Positions 44,536 to 54,282 are shown, counted from the first letter of the stretch. The stretch is 64,000 bases of DNA from CAWJAP01 sp963834365 (GCA_963834365.1 CAWIBS010000020.1:1-64000), one strand, 5' to 3'. The notes: generated by a model from the sequence alone, not told the origin. A program made the numbers and translations.

Positions 44536-45489
44536 GTGCCCCTCGTGAGCGTCGGGATCGTCACCTGGAACTCCGCCGCCGTGCTCGCGCGCTGTCTCGA
44601 CGCCGTCCGCCGGCAGACCCACTCGCCGCTGGAACTGCTCGTCGCCGACAACGCGTCGGAGGACGACACGCGCGCCGTGCTCGCAGCCGCGACGACCGGC
44701 GCGGAACGCGTGCTGCTGGATCGCAACGCCGGCTTCTCGGCGGCCCACAACCGCCTGATCGCGCTCAGCCGGGGCGAGTTCTATCTCGCGCTGAATCCCG
44801 ACGTGTTCCTCGAGTCGGGGTTCGTCGCCGCACTCGTGGCAGCGCTCGAGCGCCGTCCGCGCACCGGCGCCGCCTCCGGCAAGCTCCTTCGCACCGGCGA
44901 GCCCGGCATCATCGACTCCACCGGCATCAGCATGCAGGCCTCGCAACGCCACGTCGATCGCGGCGCCGGCGAGCGGGACGCCGGACAGTTCGAACGCGAG
45001 GAGCCGGTCTTCGGCGTCTCCGGCGCAGCGGGCTTCTACCGCCGCACGATGCTCGAAGACGTGCGGGTCGAGGGCGAGTATTTCGACGAGGATTTCTTCG
45101 CCTACCGGGAGGACGCTGATCTCGCGTGGCGGGCGCAGCTGCTCGGATGGGACTGCCTGTACGTGCCGACGGCGCGCGCATCGCATGTCCGGCGCGTCAC
45201 GCCCGAGCGGCGTGGCGGTCTTCCCGCCGAGATCAACCGCTGGTCGGTCCGGAACCGCTTCCTGCTCAGGCTGAAGAATCAGACCGCGGGCCACGCCCTC
45301 CGCTTCCTGATCCCGGGGCTCGTCCGCGATCTGCAGGTCGTCGGGTATGTGCTGCTCGCCGAGCGGACGTCGATCCCCGGGCTGGTCGACGTCGTCCGGC
45401 TCCTCCCGCGCATGCTCGCGAAGCGCCGCGCCATCATGCGGCGGCGGGTGCGTCCGCTGAGGGAGATGACCGCGTGGTTCGACGCATGA
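44536..45489 (+). CDS. GT2-family glycosyltransferase (WbbL-like)
   Basis: An intact 317-residue enzyme. VSVGIVTWNSAAVLARC and VADNASEDDTRAVL open the GT-A fold. LALNPDVFLESGF gives the metal/donor site, GVSGAAGFYRRTML and YFDEDFFAYREDADLAWR give the catalytic ED region, and ASHVRRVTPERR is the C-terminal basic part. It resembles rhamnosyl- or N-acetylglucosaminyl-diphospho-lipid glycosyltransferases. The stop overlaps the next gene as ATGA, beginning a three-gene set with a GT4 enzyme and the polyprenyl glycosylphosphotransferase. It therefore probably adds the second or third sugar of a repeat unit. Confidence 0.87.
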   Translation: MPLVSVGIVTWNSAAVLARCLDAVRRQTHSPLELLVADNASEDDTRAVLAAATTGAERVLLDRNAGFSAAHNRLIALSRGEFYLALNPDVFLESGFVAALVAALERRPRTGAASGKLLRTGEPGIIDSTGISMQASQRHVDRGAGERDAGQFEREEPVFGVSGAAGFYRRTMLEDVRVEGEYFDEDFFAYREDADLAWRAQLLGWDCLYVPTARASHVRRVTPERRGGLPAEINRWSVRNRFLLRLKNQTAGHALRFLIPGLVRDLQVVGYVLLAERTSIPGLVDVVRLLPRMLAKRRAIMRRRVRPLREMTAWFDA

Positions 45490-46598
45490 CGATCGCGATC
45501 CTCGGCATCCGGGGCATCCCGGCCAATTACGGCGGCTTCGAGACGTTCGCGGAGGAGCTCGCACCGCGGCTGGTTGCGCGCGGACACGCAGTGACCGTGT
45601 ATTGCCGCGCCCACCATGTCCCGGCCCACTTGACCGAGTACAAGGGCGTGCGGCTCGTCCACGTGCCGACCATCCGCCACAAGTATCTGGACACGGTCGT
45701 GCACACCGCGTGCGCGACGGTGCACGCGCTGGGCGCACGCTACGACGTCGCCCTGGTCTGCAATGCCGCCAATGCGGTGTTCAGCGGGTGGCCCCGGCTG
45801 GTGGGCACACGCGTCGCCCTGAACGTGGACGGCATCGAGCGGAAACGCAAGAAATGGAATGCCTTCGGGCGGGGCTGGTACCTGGCCTCGGAACGCGTCG
45901 CCACCTGGTGCCCGAACGCGATCGTGACCGACGCCGAGGTCATCGAGGCGTACTACCGGACCCGCTACCACGCGCCATCCACCTTCATCCCCTACGGCTG
46001 CACTGTGGGACGCACGGCGGGCCGTGGCATCCTCGATCGCCTGGCGCTCGAGCCCGACCGCTATTTCCTCTATGTCAGCCGGCTCGAGCCCGAGAACAAC
46101 GCGCTGGCGGTCATCCAGGCGTACGAGCGGACCAAGCTCGAGCACAAGCTCGTGGTTGTCGGCCACGCCCCATATGCCGGAGAATACATCCGGTCTCTGC
46201 ACGAGTCGGCGGGTCCGCGGGTCCTCTTCACCGGCGGGGTATACGGCGAGGGCTACCGCGAGCTGCAGTGTCACGCGCGGGCGTACGTGCACGCGACCGA
46301 GGTGGGCGGGACGCACCCGGCCCTGGTCGAGTCGATGGGCTTCGGGAACTGCGTGGCCGCGCACGACGTCCCCGAGAATCGCGAAGTGCTCGGCGACGCG
46401 GGGCTCTTCTTCGATGCGTCCCGTCCCGATACGCTGGTGCAGGTGCTCGAACGGACGGCGGTGGACGACGACCTGGTGGCGACGTGCCGCCGACGGGCGC
46501 TCGAGCGCGCCCGTGAGCGATACTCCTGGGATCGTGTGACCGATCAGTACGAATCGCTCTTCAACGACCTCCGCCCGACCCGGCCCATCTCCGCATGA
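45486..46598 (+). CDS. GT4-family glycosyltransferase with DUF1972-type N-terminus
   Basis: An intact 370-residue GT-B enzyme. AILGIRGIPANYGGFETFAEELAPRL is the DUF1972 signature. NVDGIERKRKKWN and YVSRLEPENN follow, and the donor site is EVGGTHPALVESMGFGN. It is closely like the rhamnosyl/glucosyl transferases that act early on undecaprenyl-diphosphate sugars. It overlaps both neighbours by four bases. The gene order GT2, GT4 and glycosylphosphotransferase fits assembly of one repeat unit. The start ATG at 45486 is fixed by the overlap and by the DUF1972 N-terminus; an upstream extension in this frame is the shadow of the GT2 gene. Confidence 0.88.
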   Translation: MTIAILGIRGIPANYGGFETFAEELAPRLVARGHAVTVYCRAHHVPAHLTEYKGVRLVHVPTIRHKYLDTVVHTACATVHALGARYDVALVCNAANAVFSGWPRLVGTRVALNVDGIERKRKKWNAFGRGWYLASERVATWCPNAIVTDAEVIEAYYRTRYHAPSTFIPYGCTVGRTAGRGILDRLALEPDRYFLYVSRLEPENNALAVIQAYERTKLEHKLVVVGHAPYAGEYIRSLHESAGPRVLFTGGVYGEGYRELQCHARAYVHATEVGGTHPALVESMGFGNCVAAHDVPENREVLGDAGLFFDASRPDTLVQVLERTAVDDDLVATCRRRALERARERYSWDRVTDQYESLFNDLRPTRPISA

Positions 46599-48014
46599 TC
46601 ACCGAGCGCGCCAGACTCGTCACCTGGTCCTACGTCGTCTCGGATCTCGTGGCGACGCTGGCGGCATTTGCGGCCGGGCACGCCGTCCGCCACTCGGCGC
46701 TCAGCGAGTGGATGGGACCGATCTACTCCCTGCGGGATTACGGGGGCCTGGTTTTCGGTTTCATCCTCCCGGTCTGGCTGCTCGTCTTTTACGTGTCGGG
46801 GCTGTACGGCCGGCGCTCGGCCCGCACGCTGCACACGGAGGTGTCCCGTCTCTGTCGCGCGATGGTCGTCTGCGGTTTCGTGCTGGCCGTCGTCATCGTC
46901 GCCGCGCAGCTCACCTACGTGAGCCGTCCGTTGCTCGGCCTGTTCCTGCTCTTCAACACGGCGTTCGTCGCCGTGGGTCGGGGCGTCGTGCGGGCGCTGG
47001 TGCTGGACAGCGCCGTGCGGCGGCGCGTGCTGGTGGCGGGCGGGCTCGCCGAGAGCCGCCAGGCCGCCGCCAGCGTCGAGGCGCACCACGACTGGGGGCT
47101 CGAGCTCGTGGGCGTCGTGAGTGACGGATCGTGGGGGTCGGGCGCGGCCGCGCCGAACCGCTACCTCGGGACGTACGCCGACATCCCGGCGCTGACAAAC
47201 GGCGGCTACGTCATCGACGAAGTGCTGTTCGCGCCGGCGCGGGGACATTTGGACGACCTGCAGACGCTGGAGCCGATCTTCTTCGGGCTGGAGGAACAGG
47301 GCATCTCGACGCGACTGGTGGTGAACTTCCTGCCGAAGGGGCTCACGGAGCTGACGGTGGACGAGTTCGGCGGCGTCCCGCTGATCACGTTCAGCACGCC
47401 GCCGCACGACGAGGTGGTGCTGTTCATCCGGCGCTGCGCGGACGTTCGCGCTGGCCTTCGGGCTGATCGTGGTGTTGTCGCCGCTGCTCGCGGTCGTGGC
47501 ACTCCTCATCAGGCTCACCTCGAAGGGCCCTGTGCTCTTCCGCCAGCTGCGCTGCGGACTGCACGGGCGGCCGTTCACCTTCCTGAAGTTCCGATCGATG
47601 CAGGTCGATGCCGAGGAGCTGAAGGCGAACCTTGCGCCGTTCAACGAGATGGACGGTCCCGCCTTCAAGATGTCCAACGATCCGCGGGTCACGCCGGTCG
47701 GCCGCGTGCTGCGGCGGACCAGCCTCGACGAGCTGCCGCAGCTCTGGAACATCCTGCGCGGCGACATGAGCTTCATCGGCCCGCGCCCGGCGGTCCTCGA
47801 GGAAGTGCGGCAGTACGAGCCGTGGCAGCGCCGCCGGTTGTCGATGAAGCCGGGCCTGACCTGTCTGTGGCAGGTGAGCGGCCGCAACGAGCTCACCTTC
47901 GAGGAGTGGATGCGCCTCGACCTCGAGTACATCGACAACTGGTCGCTGTGGCTCGACGTGAAGATCGCGCTGAAGACGATTCCCGCCGTCCTCCTCGGCC
48001 GCGGCGCGCGCTAA
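46595..48014 (+). CDS. Polyprenyl-phosphate glycosylphosphotransferase (WcaJ/WbaP-like), one frameshift
   Basis: The N-terminal part has four or five membrane helices (YVVSDLVATLAAFAAG, YGGLVFGFILPVWLLVFYV) and a CoA-binding-like cytosolic domain. After a shift near 47445 the second frame encodes the catalytic domain: KGPVLFRQLRCGLHGRPF, FLKFRSMQVDAEE, RRTSLDELPQLWNILRGDMSFIGPRP and WQVSGR. This is the PHPT core that moves hexose-1-phosphate to undecaprenyl phosphate, the first membrane step. Together the parts make about 473 residues, a normal length. It closes an operon with the two glycosyltransferases. A REP-like element follows its stop. Confidence 0.82.
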
Positions 48015-48057
48015 CGGAGCACTGTGTTGGTGATGTGGCGCAGGCGTTTAGGCCGCC

Positions 48058-48085
48058 CGGGCCGTTGGCCGGGCTGAAGCCCGGC
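48058..48085. repeat. REP-like palindrome downstream of the glycosylphosphotransferase
   Basis: GGCCGGGCTGAAGCCCGGC is nearly identical to the element at 40348-40376. It lies in the short gap between the convergent glycosylphosphotransferase and smpB genes and could serve as a bidirectional terminator. Confidence 0.7.
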
Positions 48086-48124
48086 GCCATTGGCGGGCCC
48101 TTGCACGAATGCGTCCGACTGGCG

Positions 48125-48598
48125 TTATCGCGCGCGTTCTTTCACGGCGGCACGGGTCTCCCGATCGACTTCGCGGCGCTTGATCGTCTCCCGCTTGTCG
48201 TGGAGCTTCTTGCCCCGCGCGAGCCCGATGGCCATCTTCACTTTCCCCTTCTTGAAGTACATCCGCAGCGGGACCAGCGTCAGCCCCTTTTCGACCGTGC
48301 GTCCAATCAGCTTGCGGATCTCGGCCTTGTGCAGGAGGAGCTTGCGCGGACGCATCGGCGCGTGGTCCACGTATCCCCTGTGGCTGTACGGGCTCACGTG
48401 CACGTTCAGCGCCCAGACCTCGCCCCGGTCCAGGCGCGCATAGCTGTCGCGGAGGTTCACGCGTCCCTCCCGAATCGACTTGACCTCGGTGCCGAGCAGG
48501 ACGACCCCAGCCTCGAAGCTCTCGAGAATCTCATAGTCGTGAAGCGCCTTCCGATTGTCGGCGAGCAGGCGCTGGGCGGGCGCGTCGGGTTTGGGCAT
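48125..48598 (-). CDS. smpB: SsrA-binding protein SmpB
   Basis: A 157-residue protein with the full SmpB signature: NRKALHDYEILESFEAGVVL, GTEVKSIREGRVNLRDSYA, HVSPYSHRGYVDH, RPRKLLLHKAEIRKL and a basic C-terminal tail (ARGKKLHDKRETIKRRE). It binds tmRNA and brings it to stalled ribosomes. The length is usual. An octad tract and a REP-like palindrome lie between it and pdxA. The tmRNA gene itself is not in the window. Confidence 0.95.
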   Translation of the reverse strand: MPKPDAPAQRLLADNRKALHDYEILESFEAGVVLLGTEVKSIREGRVNLRDSYARLDRGEVWALNVHVSPYSHRGYVDHAPMRPRKLLLHKAEIRKLIGRTVEKGLTLVPLRMYFKKGKVKMAIGLARGKKLHDKRETIKRREVDRETRAAVKERAR

Positions 48599-48599
48599 G

Positions 48600-48692
48600 G
48601 GGACAACTGGGGGGCTCGGCGACTGGGCGACTGGGGACTGGGGCGACTGGGGACTCGACTGGGACTCGGCGACTGGGGGACTGGGCGGGCTG
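48600..48692. repeat. Degenerate eight-base tandem repeat (GGCGACTG unit)
   Basis: GGCGACTG and GGGACTGG units run directly upstream of the smpB start. The unit equals the one at 35936-35975, so the same family appears at two places. Confidence 0.8.
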
Positions 48693-48697
48693 TCGAA

Positions 48698-48743
48698 GTG
48701 TCCGCCTTCAGGCGGACTCCCGGGTCCGGCTGAAGCCGGACAC
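48698..48743. repeat. Compound REP-like palindrome
   Basis: GTGTCCGCC-ttca-GGCGGAC, then TCCCGGG, then GTCCGGC-tgaa-GCCGGACAC. It differs from the copy at 34284-34335 in a few loop bases. The outer ends are complementary. Confidence 0.8.
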
Positions 48744-48774
48744 TCGACGTCAGACTGATCGCTCAGGACGACGC

Positions 48775-49686
48775 TCAGGTGACGGCGACACGTGCCCGGG
48801 CGAGGCGCGCCGCGAGGCGGACGGCCTCGATCATGCTCGACGGGTCGGCGACATCCCGGCCCGCGATGTCGAACGCGGTCCCGTGATCCACCGAGGTCCG
48901 CACGATCGGCAGCCCCAGCGTGACGTTCACCGAGGTGCCGAACGCGAGCAGCTTCACAGGGATCAGCCCTTGATCGTGATAACAGGCGATGACGACGTCG
49001 AACTCGCCGCGCGAGGCGCGGAGGAAGACCGTGTCACCGGGGATTGGGCCGGTCACGTCGAGGCCCAGATGACGGCAGCGCGCCACGGTCGGCACGATCA
49101 CGCGGTCGTCTTCCTCGCCCATCAGCCCATGCTCGCCGCAATGCGGGTTGAGCCCTGCGACCGCCATGCGTGGCCTCGAAACACCGAACGCGGGGAGGCT
49201 GGTCGGCCGTGAGGCGTATCGTGTCCTCGAGCAGGTCGGCCGTGAGCGCCTGCGACACCTCGTTCAGCGGAATGTGCACCGTCGCCAGGACGACGCGCAG
49301 GGCCTCGGCGTGGAACATCATGACGGCGCGCGGCGCCCCGGTGAGCGCGCCCAGCAGGTCCGTGTGTCCCTTCCAGGGCAGCCCGGCGAGCGCGAACGCC
49401 TCCTTGTTGACCGGCGCCGTCGCCACGGCATCGACGCGCCCCGCCTGCGCATCGGTCACGGCGTCGACGATGGCGTCGTAGGCAGCGCGGCCGGCACTCG
49501 CCGAGAGCACGCCGGGAGAGAACGCCTCGAGGTCGGCAGCCGCATGCGGGCCGTAGATGTGCGGCCGGCAGACCGCACGCACGCGCGGATCGGCCGCGGC
49601 CTTGCGCGCGATCTCGGCCCGATCCCCGCCGGATCGCCCACCGTGATCGCGACAATCGGCCGCAGGCTGTCGTTGTCCGTCGTCAC
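48775..49686 (-). CDS. pdxA: 4-hydroxythreonine-4-phosphate dehydrogenase PdxA, two frameshifts
   Basis: Three frames make one PdxA. The first has PIVAITVGDPAGIGP (start GTG at 49686); the second has TAPVNKEAF, GHTDLLGALTG and VHIPLNEVSQ; the third has GLNPHCGEHGLMG, ACYHDQGLIPVK and NVTLGLPIVRTSVDHGTAFD. The His residues in GHTD, NPHCGE and YHDQG bind the catalytic metal. The shifts are near 49625 and 49180. PdxA oxidises 4-phosphohydroxythreonine in pyridoxal phosphate synthesis. The total of about 303 residues is near normal. A nine-base repeat tract lies directly before the start codon, in the gap to the PSP1 gene. Confidence 0.82.
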
Positions 49687-49687
49687 C

Positions 49688-49740
49688 GCTCCACCCGTTC
49701 CAGCCGTTCCAGCCGCTCCAGCCGCTCCAGCCGCTCCAGC
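49688..49740. repeat. Nine-base tandem repeat (CCAGCCGCT unit)
   Basis: About six copies of CCAGCCGTT/CCAGCCGCT separate the PSP1-domain gene from pdxA. The reverse complement of the unit (AGCGGCTGG) matches the tract at 20838-20897. In some frames it would encode a repeated Gly-Trp-Ser peptide. Confidence 0.85.
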
Positions 49741-50516
49741 TACCCGCAGTGCCCGCATCCGCCATCGCCGCACGCGCCATCGGCGCTGCAGCCGTCGCCG
49801 CTGCATCCGCCTTCGTGCGCGCATCCGGCGAACTGATCACCCTTGCCGTTCGGGAGCTCGTACCCGAGACAGCATTTGAGGCGGCCGCACAGTCCGGAGA
49901 GCTTCGACGGGTTGAGACTCAGGCCCTGCTGCTTCGCCATCTTGATCGAGATCGGCTCGAAGGCCTGGAGCCACGTCGTGCAGCACAGCGGACGTCCGCA
50001 CGATCCGTAGCCGCCGAGAATCCGCGTCTCGTCCCTCACTCCGATCTGGCGCATCTCGATCCGCGTCCGGAACTCGGCCGCCAGGTCGCGCACGAGCTCC
50101 CGGAAATCCACACGGCTGTCGGCCGTGAAGTAGAAGATCAGTCTCGAGCCATCGAAGGTCTGCTCGACGCGGGTGAGCTTCATGACCAGCCCGCGCTCGT
50201 GAATCTTCATGACGCCGACGCGATAGGCCTCCTGCTCGCGGCGCTCCTGCTGCTCGCGCACGTGCACGTCGGATTCCGCGGCCCTCCGGACGACCTGCCG
50301 GGCGGGATCCGGCTCGCCTCGCCGCCTCATGACTTCGGTCGGCACCGGCCTCACTACCCGCGCTACCGCTTCCCCATCGTCGGTCGTGACGACGACGGCT
50401 TCGCCGACCCGCGGCGGATCGTCGAGCGCGAGCTCGGGCAACAGGAATGTCTGCACCCGTCCGACGGACGAGAACTTGACGCTGATCGCCGGGCGTGGTG
50501 ACGATTCGGGAGCCAT
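49740..50516 (-). CDS. PSP1-domain protein (YaaT-like)
   Basis: A 258-residue protein with the PSP1 C-terminal signature: GGYGSCGRPLCCTTWL, FEPISIKMAKQQGLSLNPSKL and CGRLKCCLGYE. The start is ATG at 50516. YaaT-type proteins act with partners in RNA-decay or phosphorelay complexes in Firmicutes; here the role is unknown. Pairing with holB, as seen directly upstream, is a widespread conserved gene order. An added C-terminal tail of about 27 residues contains seven cysteines, alternating with Gly, Ala and Asp (CAHEGGCSGDGC and on). It looks able to bind metal and is not part of the usual family core. Confidence 0.85.
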   Translation of the reverse strand: MAPESSPRPAISVKFSSVGRVQTFLLPELALDDPPRVGEAVVVTTDDGEAVARVVRPVPTEVMRRRGEPDPARQVVRRAAESDVHVREQQERREQEAYRVGVMKIHERGLVMKLTRVEQTFDGSRLIFYFTADSRVDFRELVRDLAAEFRTRIEMRQIGVRDETRILGGYGSCGRPLCCTTWLQAFEPISIKMAKQQGLSLNPSKLSGLCGRLKCCLGYELPNGKGDQFAGCAHEGGCSGDGCSADGACGDGGCGHCG

Positions 50517-50524
50517 GAGGGAAG

Positions 50525-50825
50525 GGACCAGCGAACAGCTACCAGCAGCTACCAACTACCAGCTACCAACTACCAGTGCCCGACGACTCGCGGATGACCT
50601 CGGCACCCGGACCGCGCCCCGCGCTTGTCCGCGATGCCTATGCTCAGTCTACTGCCCCGAGCTGTTCGAGCGGACAACCTCGTCACTGGTCCGTCGTAGC
50701 TGGTCCCTAGCAGCTGGTAGCTGCTAGCTGGTCCCTGGTAGCTGCTCCTTGGTAGCTGGTCGTTGGTAGCTGCTCGTTGGTAGCTGGTCCCTGGTAGCTC
50801 GTCCCTGGTACTAGTAGCTGCCCTG
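50525..50825. repeat. Heptad tandem repeats flanking a short spacer (GGTAGCT/GGTCCCT units)
   Basis: From 50690 to 50825 units alternate between GGTAGCT and GGTCCCT, GCTCCTT or GGTCGTT, so the tract has a 14-base super-period. A shorter block with the complementary sense (CAGCTAC, CAACTAC) lies at 50525-50580. The two blocks could pair as a long imperfect stem. The spacer between them (about 50580-50690) has no visible gene. All of it lies between holB and the PSP1 gene. Confidence 0.85.
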
Positions 50826-50829
50826 CTGC

Positions 50830-51867
50830 TCAGATTTGCATCAACAGCCAGTCCGCGACCAGCTTCGGGCTGACGTTGCGCTCGAGGGCGAGCCGCGCCC
50901 GCTCGACGGCGGCGAATGCCTCGCTCAGGCGAGCGACGCCAAAACGGCGTCCCAGTGCCTCGAATTCGGATCCCGGCGCGCGTGACATCCACGCCGCATC
51001 GGCTCCCGCACCGGCCACGCCCAGGTCGCGCAGGGTGACGCCCAGCGCTTCGACGCGGTCTCCGACGAGCTCCCGCTCCGCAGACGCCTTCGTGCCCTTG
51101 GAGCGGCCGCGAGCCCGCGCCTCGCCGGGTGCGGTGAGCAAGATCGCCAGTTGCAGCCGCTGTGCCGCGCTGGCGTTTACGACCTGGTGGACGATCCGCT
51201 CGGCGAGCGAGCGGTTGACGCTGCCGAGATCCGACACTTCGACGAGCGCTCGTCCCGGGCTGCCATCGGCGGCAAAGGCAGCCTCACGCGCGCGGGCCGC
51301 GTCCACGCCGGCGCGATCCTCGACCAGCGCCGCGACCAGATCGAGCGGCAGCCGCCCGAAGCGCAGCATCGGGCAGCGCGAACGCACCGTCGGCAGCAGG
51401 ACGTCGGGCCGCGCCGACACGAGGACGAACTGCGAGGTCGCGCTCGGCTCCTCGAGCGTCTTGAGCAGGGCATTCTGGACGACAGCCGACAGCGTATCGG
51501 CCTCGTCGAAAATGAACACGCGGCGGCGGCCTTCGAACGGCCGGAAGCTGGCGGACCGCAGCACGTCGCGGATCTCCTCGATCGCGGCGCCCCCGCGTAC
51601 GAGCAGGACGTCCGGATGGGTGTGCGCGGCGATGCGACGGCACACCGCACACCGGCCGCAGGCATCGGGCCGCACGTCCTCGGCGGTCGCGCCAGCCGTC
51701 AAGGGCTGCGGACAATTGAGGAGCTGTGCGAGCGCGAGCGCCGAGAGCCGTTTGCCGACACCGTCGGGGCCCGCAAAGAGCAGGCTGTGCGGCAGGACGG
51801 CGCGCGCGACGCCGCGCGCGAGCAGCGCGTGCACGCTGCGATGGCCGGACAAATCGCGAAACGGCAT
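50830..51867 (-). CDS. holB: DNA polymerase III delta-prime subunit
   Basis: A 345-residue clamp-loader AAA+ protein. GPDGVGKRLSALALAQLL is the P-loop region, CGRCAVCRR part of the zinc-binding cysteines, FIFDEADTLS Walker B and NALLKTLEEPS followed by VRSRCPMLRF the sensor and SRC motif. The P-loop ends GKR rather than GKT/S, which fits the nonhydrolysing delta-prime subunit. The ATG at 51867 follows the PBP1A gene by 33 bases. The upstream reading frame is a shadow. Its stop touches the heptad tract. Confidence 0.9.
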   Translation of the reverse strand: MPFRDLSGHRSVHALLARGVARAVLPHSLLFAGPDGVGKRLSALALAQLLNCPQPLTAGATAEDVRPDACGRCAVCRRIAAHTHPDVLLVRGGAAIEEIRDVLRSASFRPFEGRRRVFIFDEADTLSAVVQNALLKTLEEPSATSQFVLVSARPDVLLPTVRSRCPMLRFGRLPLDLVAALVEDRAGVDAARAREAAFAADGSPGRALVEVSDLGSVNRSLAERIVHQVVNASAAQRLQLAILLTAPGEARARGRSKGTKASAERELVGDRVEALGVTLRDLGVAGAGADAAWMSRAPGSEFEALGRRFGVARLSEAFAAVERARLALERNVSPKLVADWLLMQI

Positions 51868-51899
51868 GGGGAATCGGGCCCGCGTTCGCGTCGGCGCCG

Positions 51900-54282
51900 C
51901 TACGGGTCCTTCTTCTGCTCCTCCCCCTTGTTGCGCTTCCCGAAGAGACGCCCCCAGAACCCGCGCTTCTTCTTCTCGTTCTCGGGCTCCGCCTTGACGT
52001 CCTCGGCGACCGGCGCTGCGGTTGCTTCGGCGGCCGGTGCGGCCACGGCAGCGGCGCGCTCGGGCCCCGCCGCCTCGGCGGGAACCGGCGGAGGCCGATG
52101 GTCGGCGCTGAAGAGGCCCGCCATCCGGCTCAGGAAACCGGGGCCGTCGTGCAGCGAACACGTGTCATAGGGCTCGCTGCCGCTCAGGAAGTATTCGGTG
52201 TAGACCATCGAGCGCGTCCGGACTTCTCCGGTGCGCGAGACGACGTCCACCGATTCGCATCCGGGCGCCGGCCGGCGTCCGGAGAGGCGGCAAATCTCGA
52301 CGCCGACGACGTTCTCGGGACGCTTGAGCCACTCCGGCTTGTCCTTCTCCGTCGCCACTTTCATGAACTCGCCCCATACCGGCGCGGCGAGGTCGCCGGC
52401 ATAGCCGTTGGACACGATGGTCCGCGGCTGATCGAATCCCATCCACACGCCGGCAACGAGCTTCGGCGTGAAGCCCACGAACCACGCGTCCACGAAGTCG
52501 TTGGTGGTCCCCGTCTTCCCGGCCGCAGGCAGGTTGAACCCGCTGGCCCGCACCCGATACCCGGTGCCGGCATTGACCACGTCGGTCAGCATGTTCGCCA
52601 TCAGAAAGGCGGTGGTCTCGCTGAAGACGGGAGTCAACTGCGGCTGCTGGTCGAACAGCACCTTGCCCTCGCGGTCCTCGACGCGGCGGACGAGGATCGG
52701 CCGCACTGCCCGACCGCCGTTGGCGAAGGCGGCGAAGGCCGCCGACATCGACTGCAGGGTCACCTCGCCGGCACCGAGTGCGATCGACGGCACGTGCGGC
52801 ACGTCGCCGAAACTCAGGCGATCGATGAACCCCATCGTCTTGTCCATGCCCACCTCGCGCAGCGCCCGCACGGCAGCGCGGTTGCTCGACGTCCGCAGCG
52901 CCGTGCGGACGGTGATCGACGGCGTCTCGAGGTGCTCGTCTTCGGGCATCCAGACGCCCTGGGGCGTGTTGACCGGATCGTCGAGATTGCTCAGGAGCGT
53001 GGCCGGAGTCATGCCCGACTCGATCGCGGCCGCATAGACGAACGGCTTGAAGGCCGATCCCGGCTGGCGGCGGGCCTGGACAGCGCGATTGAAGCGGCTC
53101 TCACGGAAGTGACGGCCGCCGACCATCACCCGGACGAATCCGGTCTGCGGGTCGAGTGCCAATATCGCGCCCTGCAGGTAGTCGGGGCGCGCATTCCCGT
53201 TGGTGCCCGACAGCGTGTAGCTCGCACGCGGCGCGTGCTTGTAGCGGCGCCCTTTCTCGAATCGTCTGCAGCGCCTGCTCGAGCTGTGCCTCGGCCACCT
53301 GCTGCATCTCCGCATCCATGGTCGTGAAGACGCGCAGTCCTCCGGCCGACACGCGCGCCCAGCCGAACTTCTCGACCAGCTCGCGCCGAACCTGCTCCTT
53401 GAAGTACTGGCCGAATGCTTCGTCGCGCTGCAGGCCATTCTCGAGCACGACCGCCGCCTGCCGCGCCTCGTCGAACGTCGGCCGATCGATGGCGCCGCTC
53501 TCGAGCATCGTCTGCAGGACGAGGTTGCGCCGGACGACGGCTTTCTCCAGGTTCACCGTCGGCGCCCAGTTGGAGGGCGACTTGATGACGCCGGCGATCA
53601 GCGCGGCTTCGGCGACTGTCACCGCCGACGCGCTCTTGGCGAAAAATCCACGGGCCGCGGCCTCGACGCCATAGAACCCGTCACCGAAGTACACCTTGTT
53701 CAGATAGAGCTGCAGGATCTCGGCCTTCGAGTGCGAACCTTCGATGATGGCGGCCAGGATCATTTCCTTCAGCTTGCGCGTCGGCGTGCGCTCGAGCGTG
53801 AGGAAGCTCTGTCGCGCCAGCTGCTGGGTGATCGTGCTGCCGCCCTGGGTGAGACGTCCGTCGCGGAAATTCGCGACGAACGCGCCCATGATGCGAATCA
53901 CATCCACGCCGTCGTGCTCGAAGAACCGCTGGTCTTCCACCGACAGGACGGCCTTCTGGAGATTTTGCGAGACGCGCGACAGCGGCACCTCGATGCGCTG
54001 TTCCTTGAAGATGGTGAAAACAGGGCGATCGGCGCTGTCGTAGAGCACCGTCGCCTGGGCCATCTCGCCGATGGCCGCGACCGCGGCGCGCCCCGGGAGG
54101 TTGTGCGTGACGTCGTAGGTGAACCACGCGAGGGCGGCCGTGCTCGTCCAGAAGACGATGGCGCCCGCCACCAGGACCGCGACGACGGTACGGGGGTGGG
54201 CCCGTGAGCTGGTCACGAGGCGGCGCCGAACGGCGGCCAACCGGGCGGTCGCTTTCGAAAATGACGGAAACCGGAGAACCAT
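51900..54282 (-). CDS. Penicillin-binding protein 1A (glycosyltransferase/transpeptidase), one frameshift
   Basis: The N-terminal frame has a membrane anchor (TVVAVLVAGAIVFWTSTAALAWF) and a GT51 domain with VEDQRFFEHDGVD (catalytic Glu), GGSTITQQLARQ and KLKEMILA. After a shift near 53265 the transpeptidase follows: RQPGSAFKPF (Ser-x-x-Lys), SSNRAAVRAL (SxN) and GKTGTTND (KTG). The C-terminus has an Ala/Pro/Glu-rich linker and a basic, aromatic tail (KKKRGFWGRLFGKRNKG). The total is about 793 residues. It builds and cross-links peptidoglycan at the inner membrane. The start was taken at the Met of MVLRFPSF; an upstream Met would add 11 residues. Confidence 0.88.

Noticed and set aside
50525..50825. 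CRISPR array at the heptad repeats
   Set aside because: Units are only seven bases, contiguous and without unique spacers; no cas gene is near.
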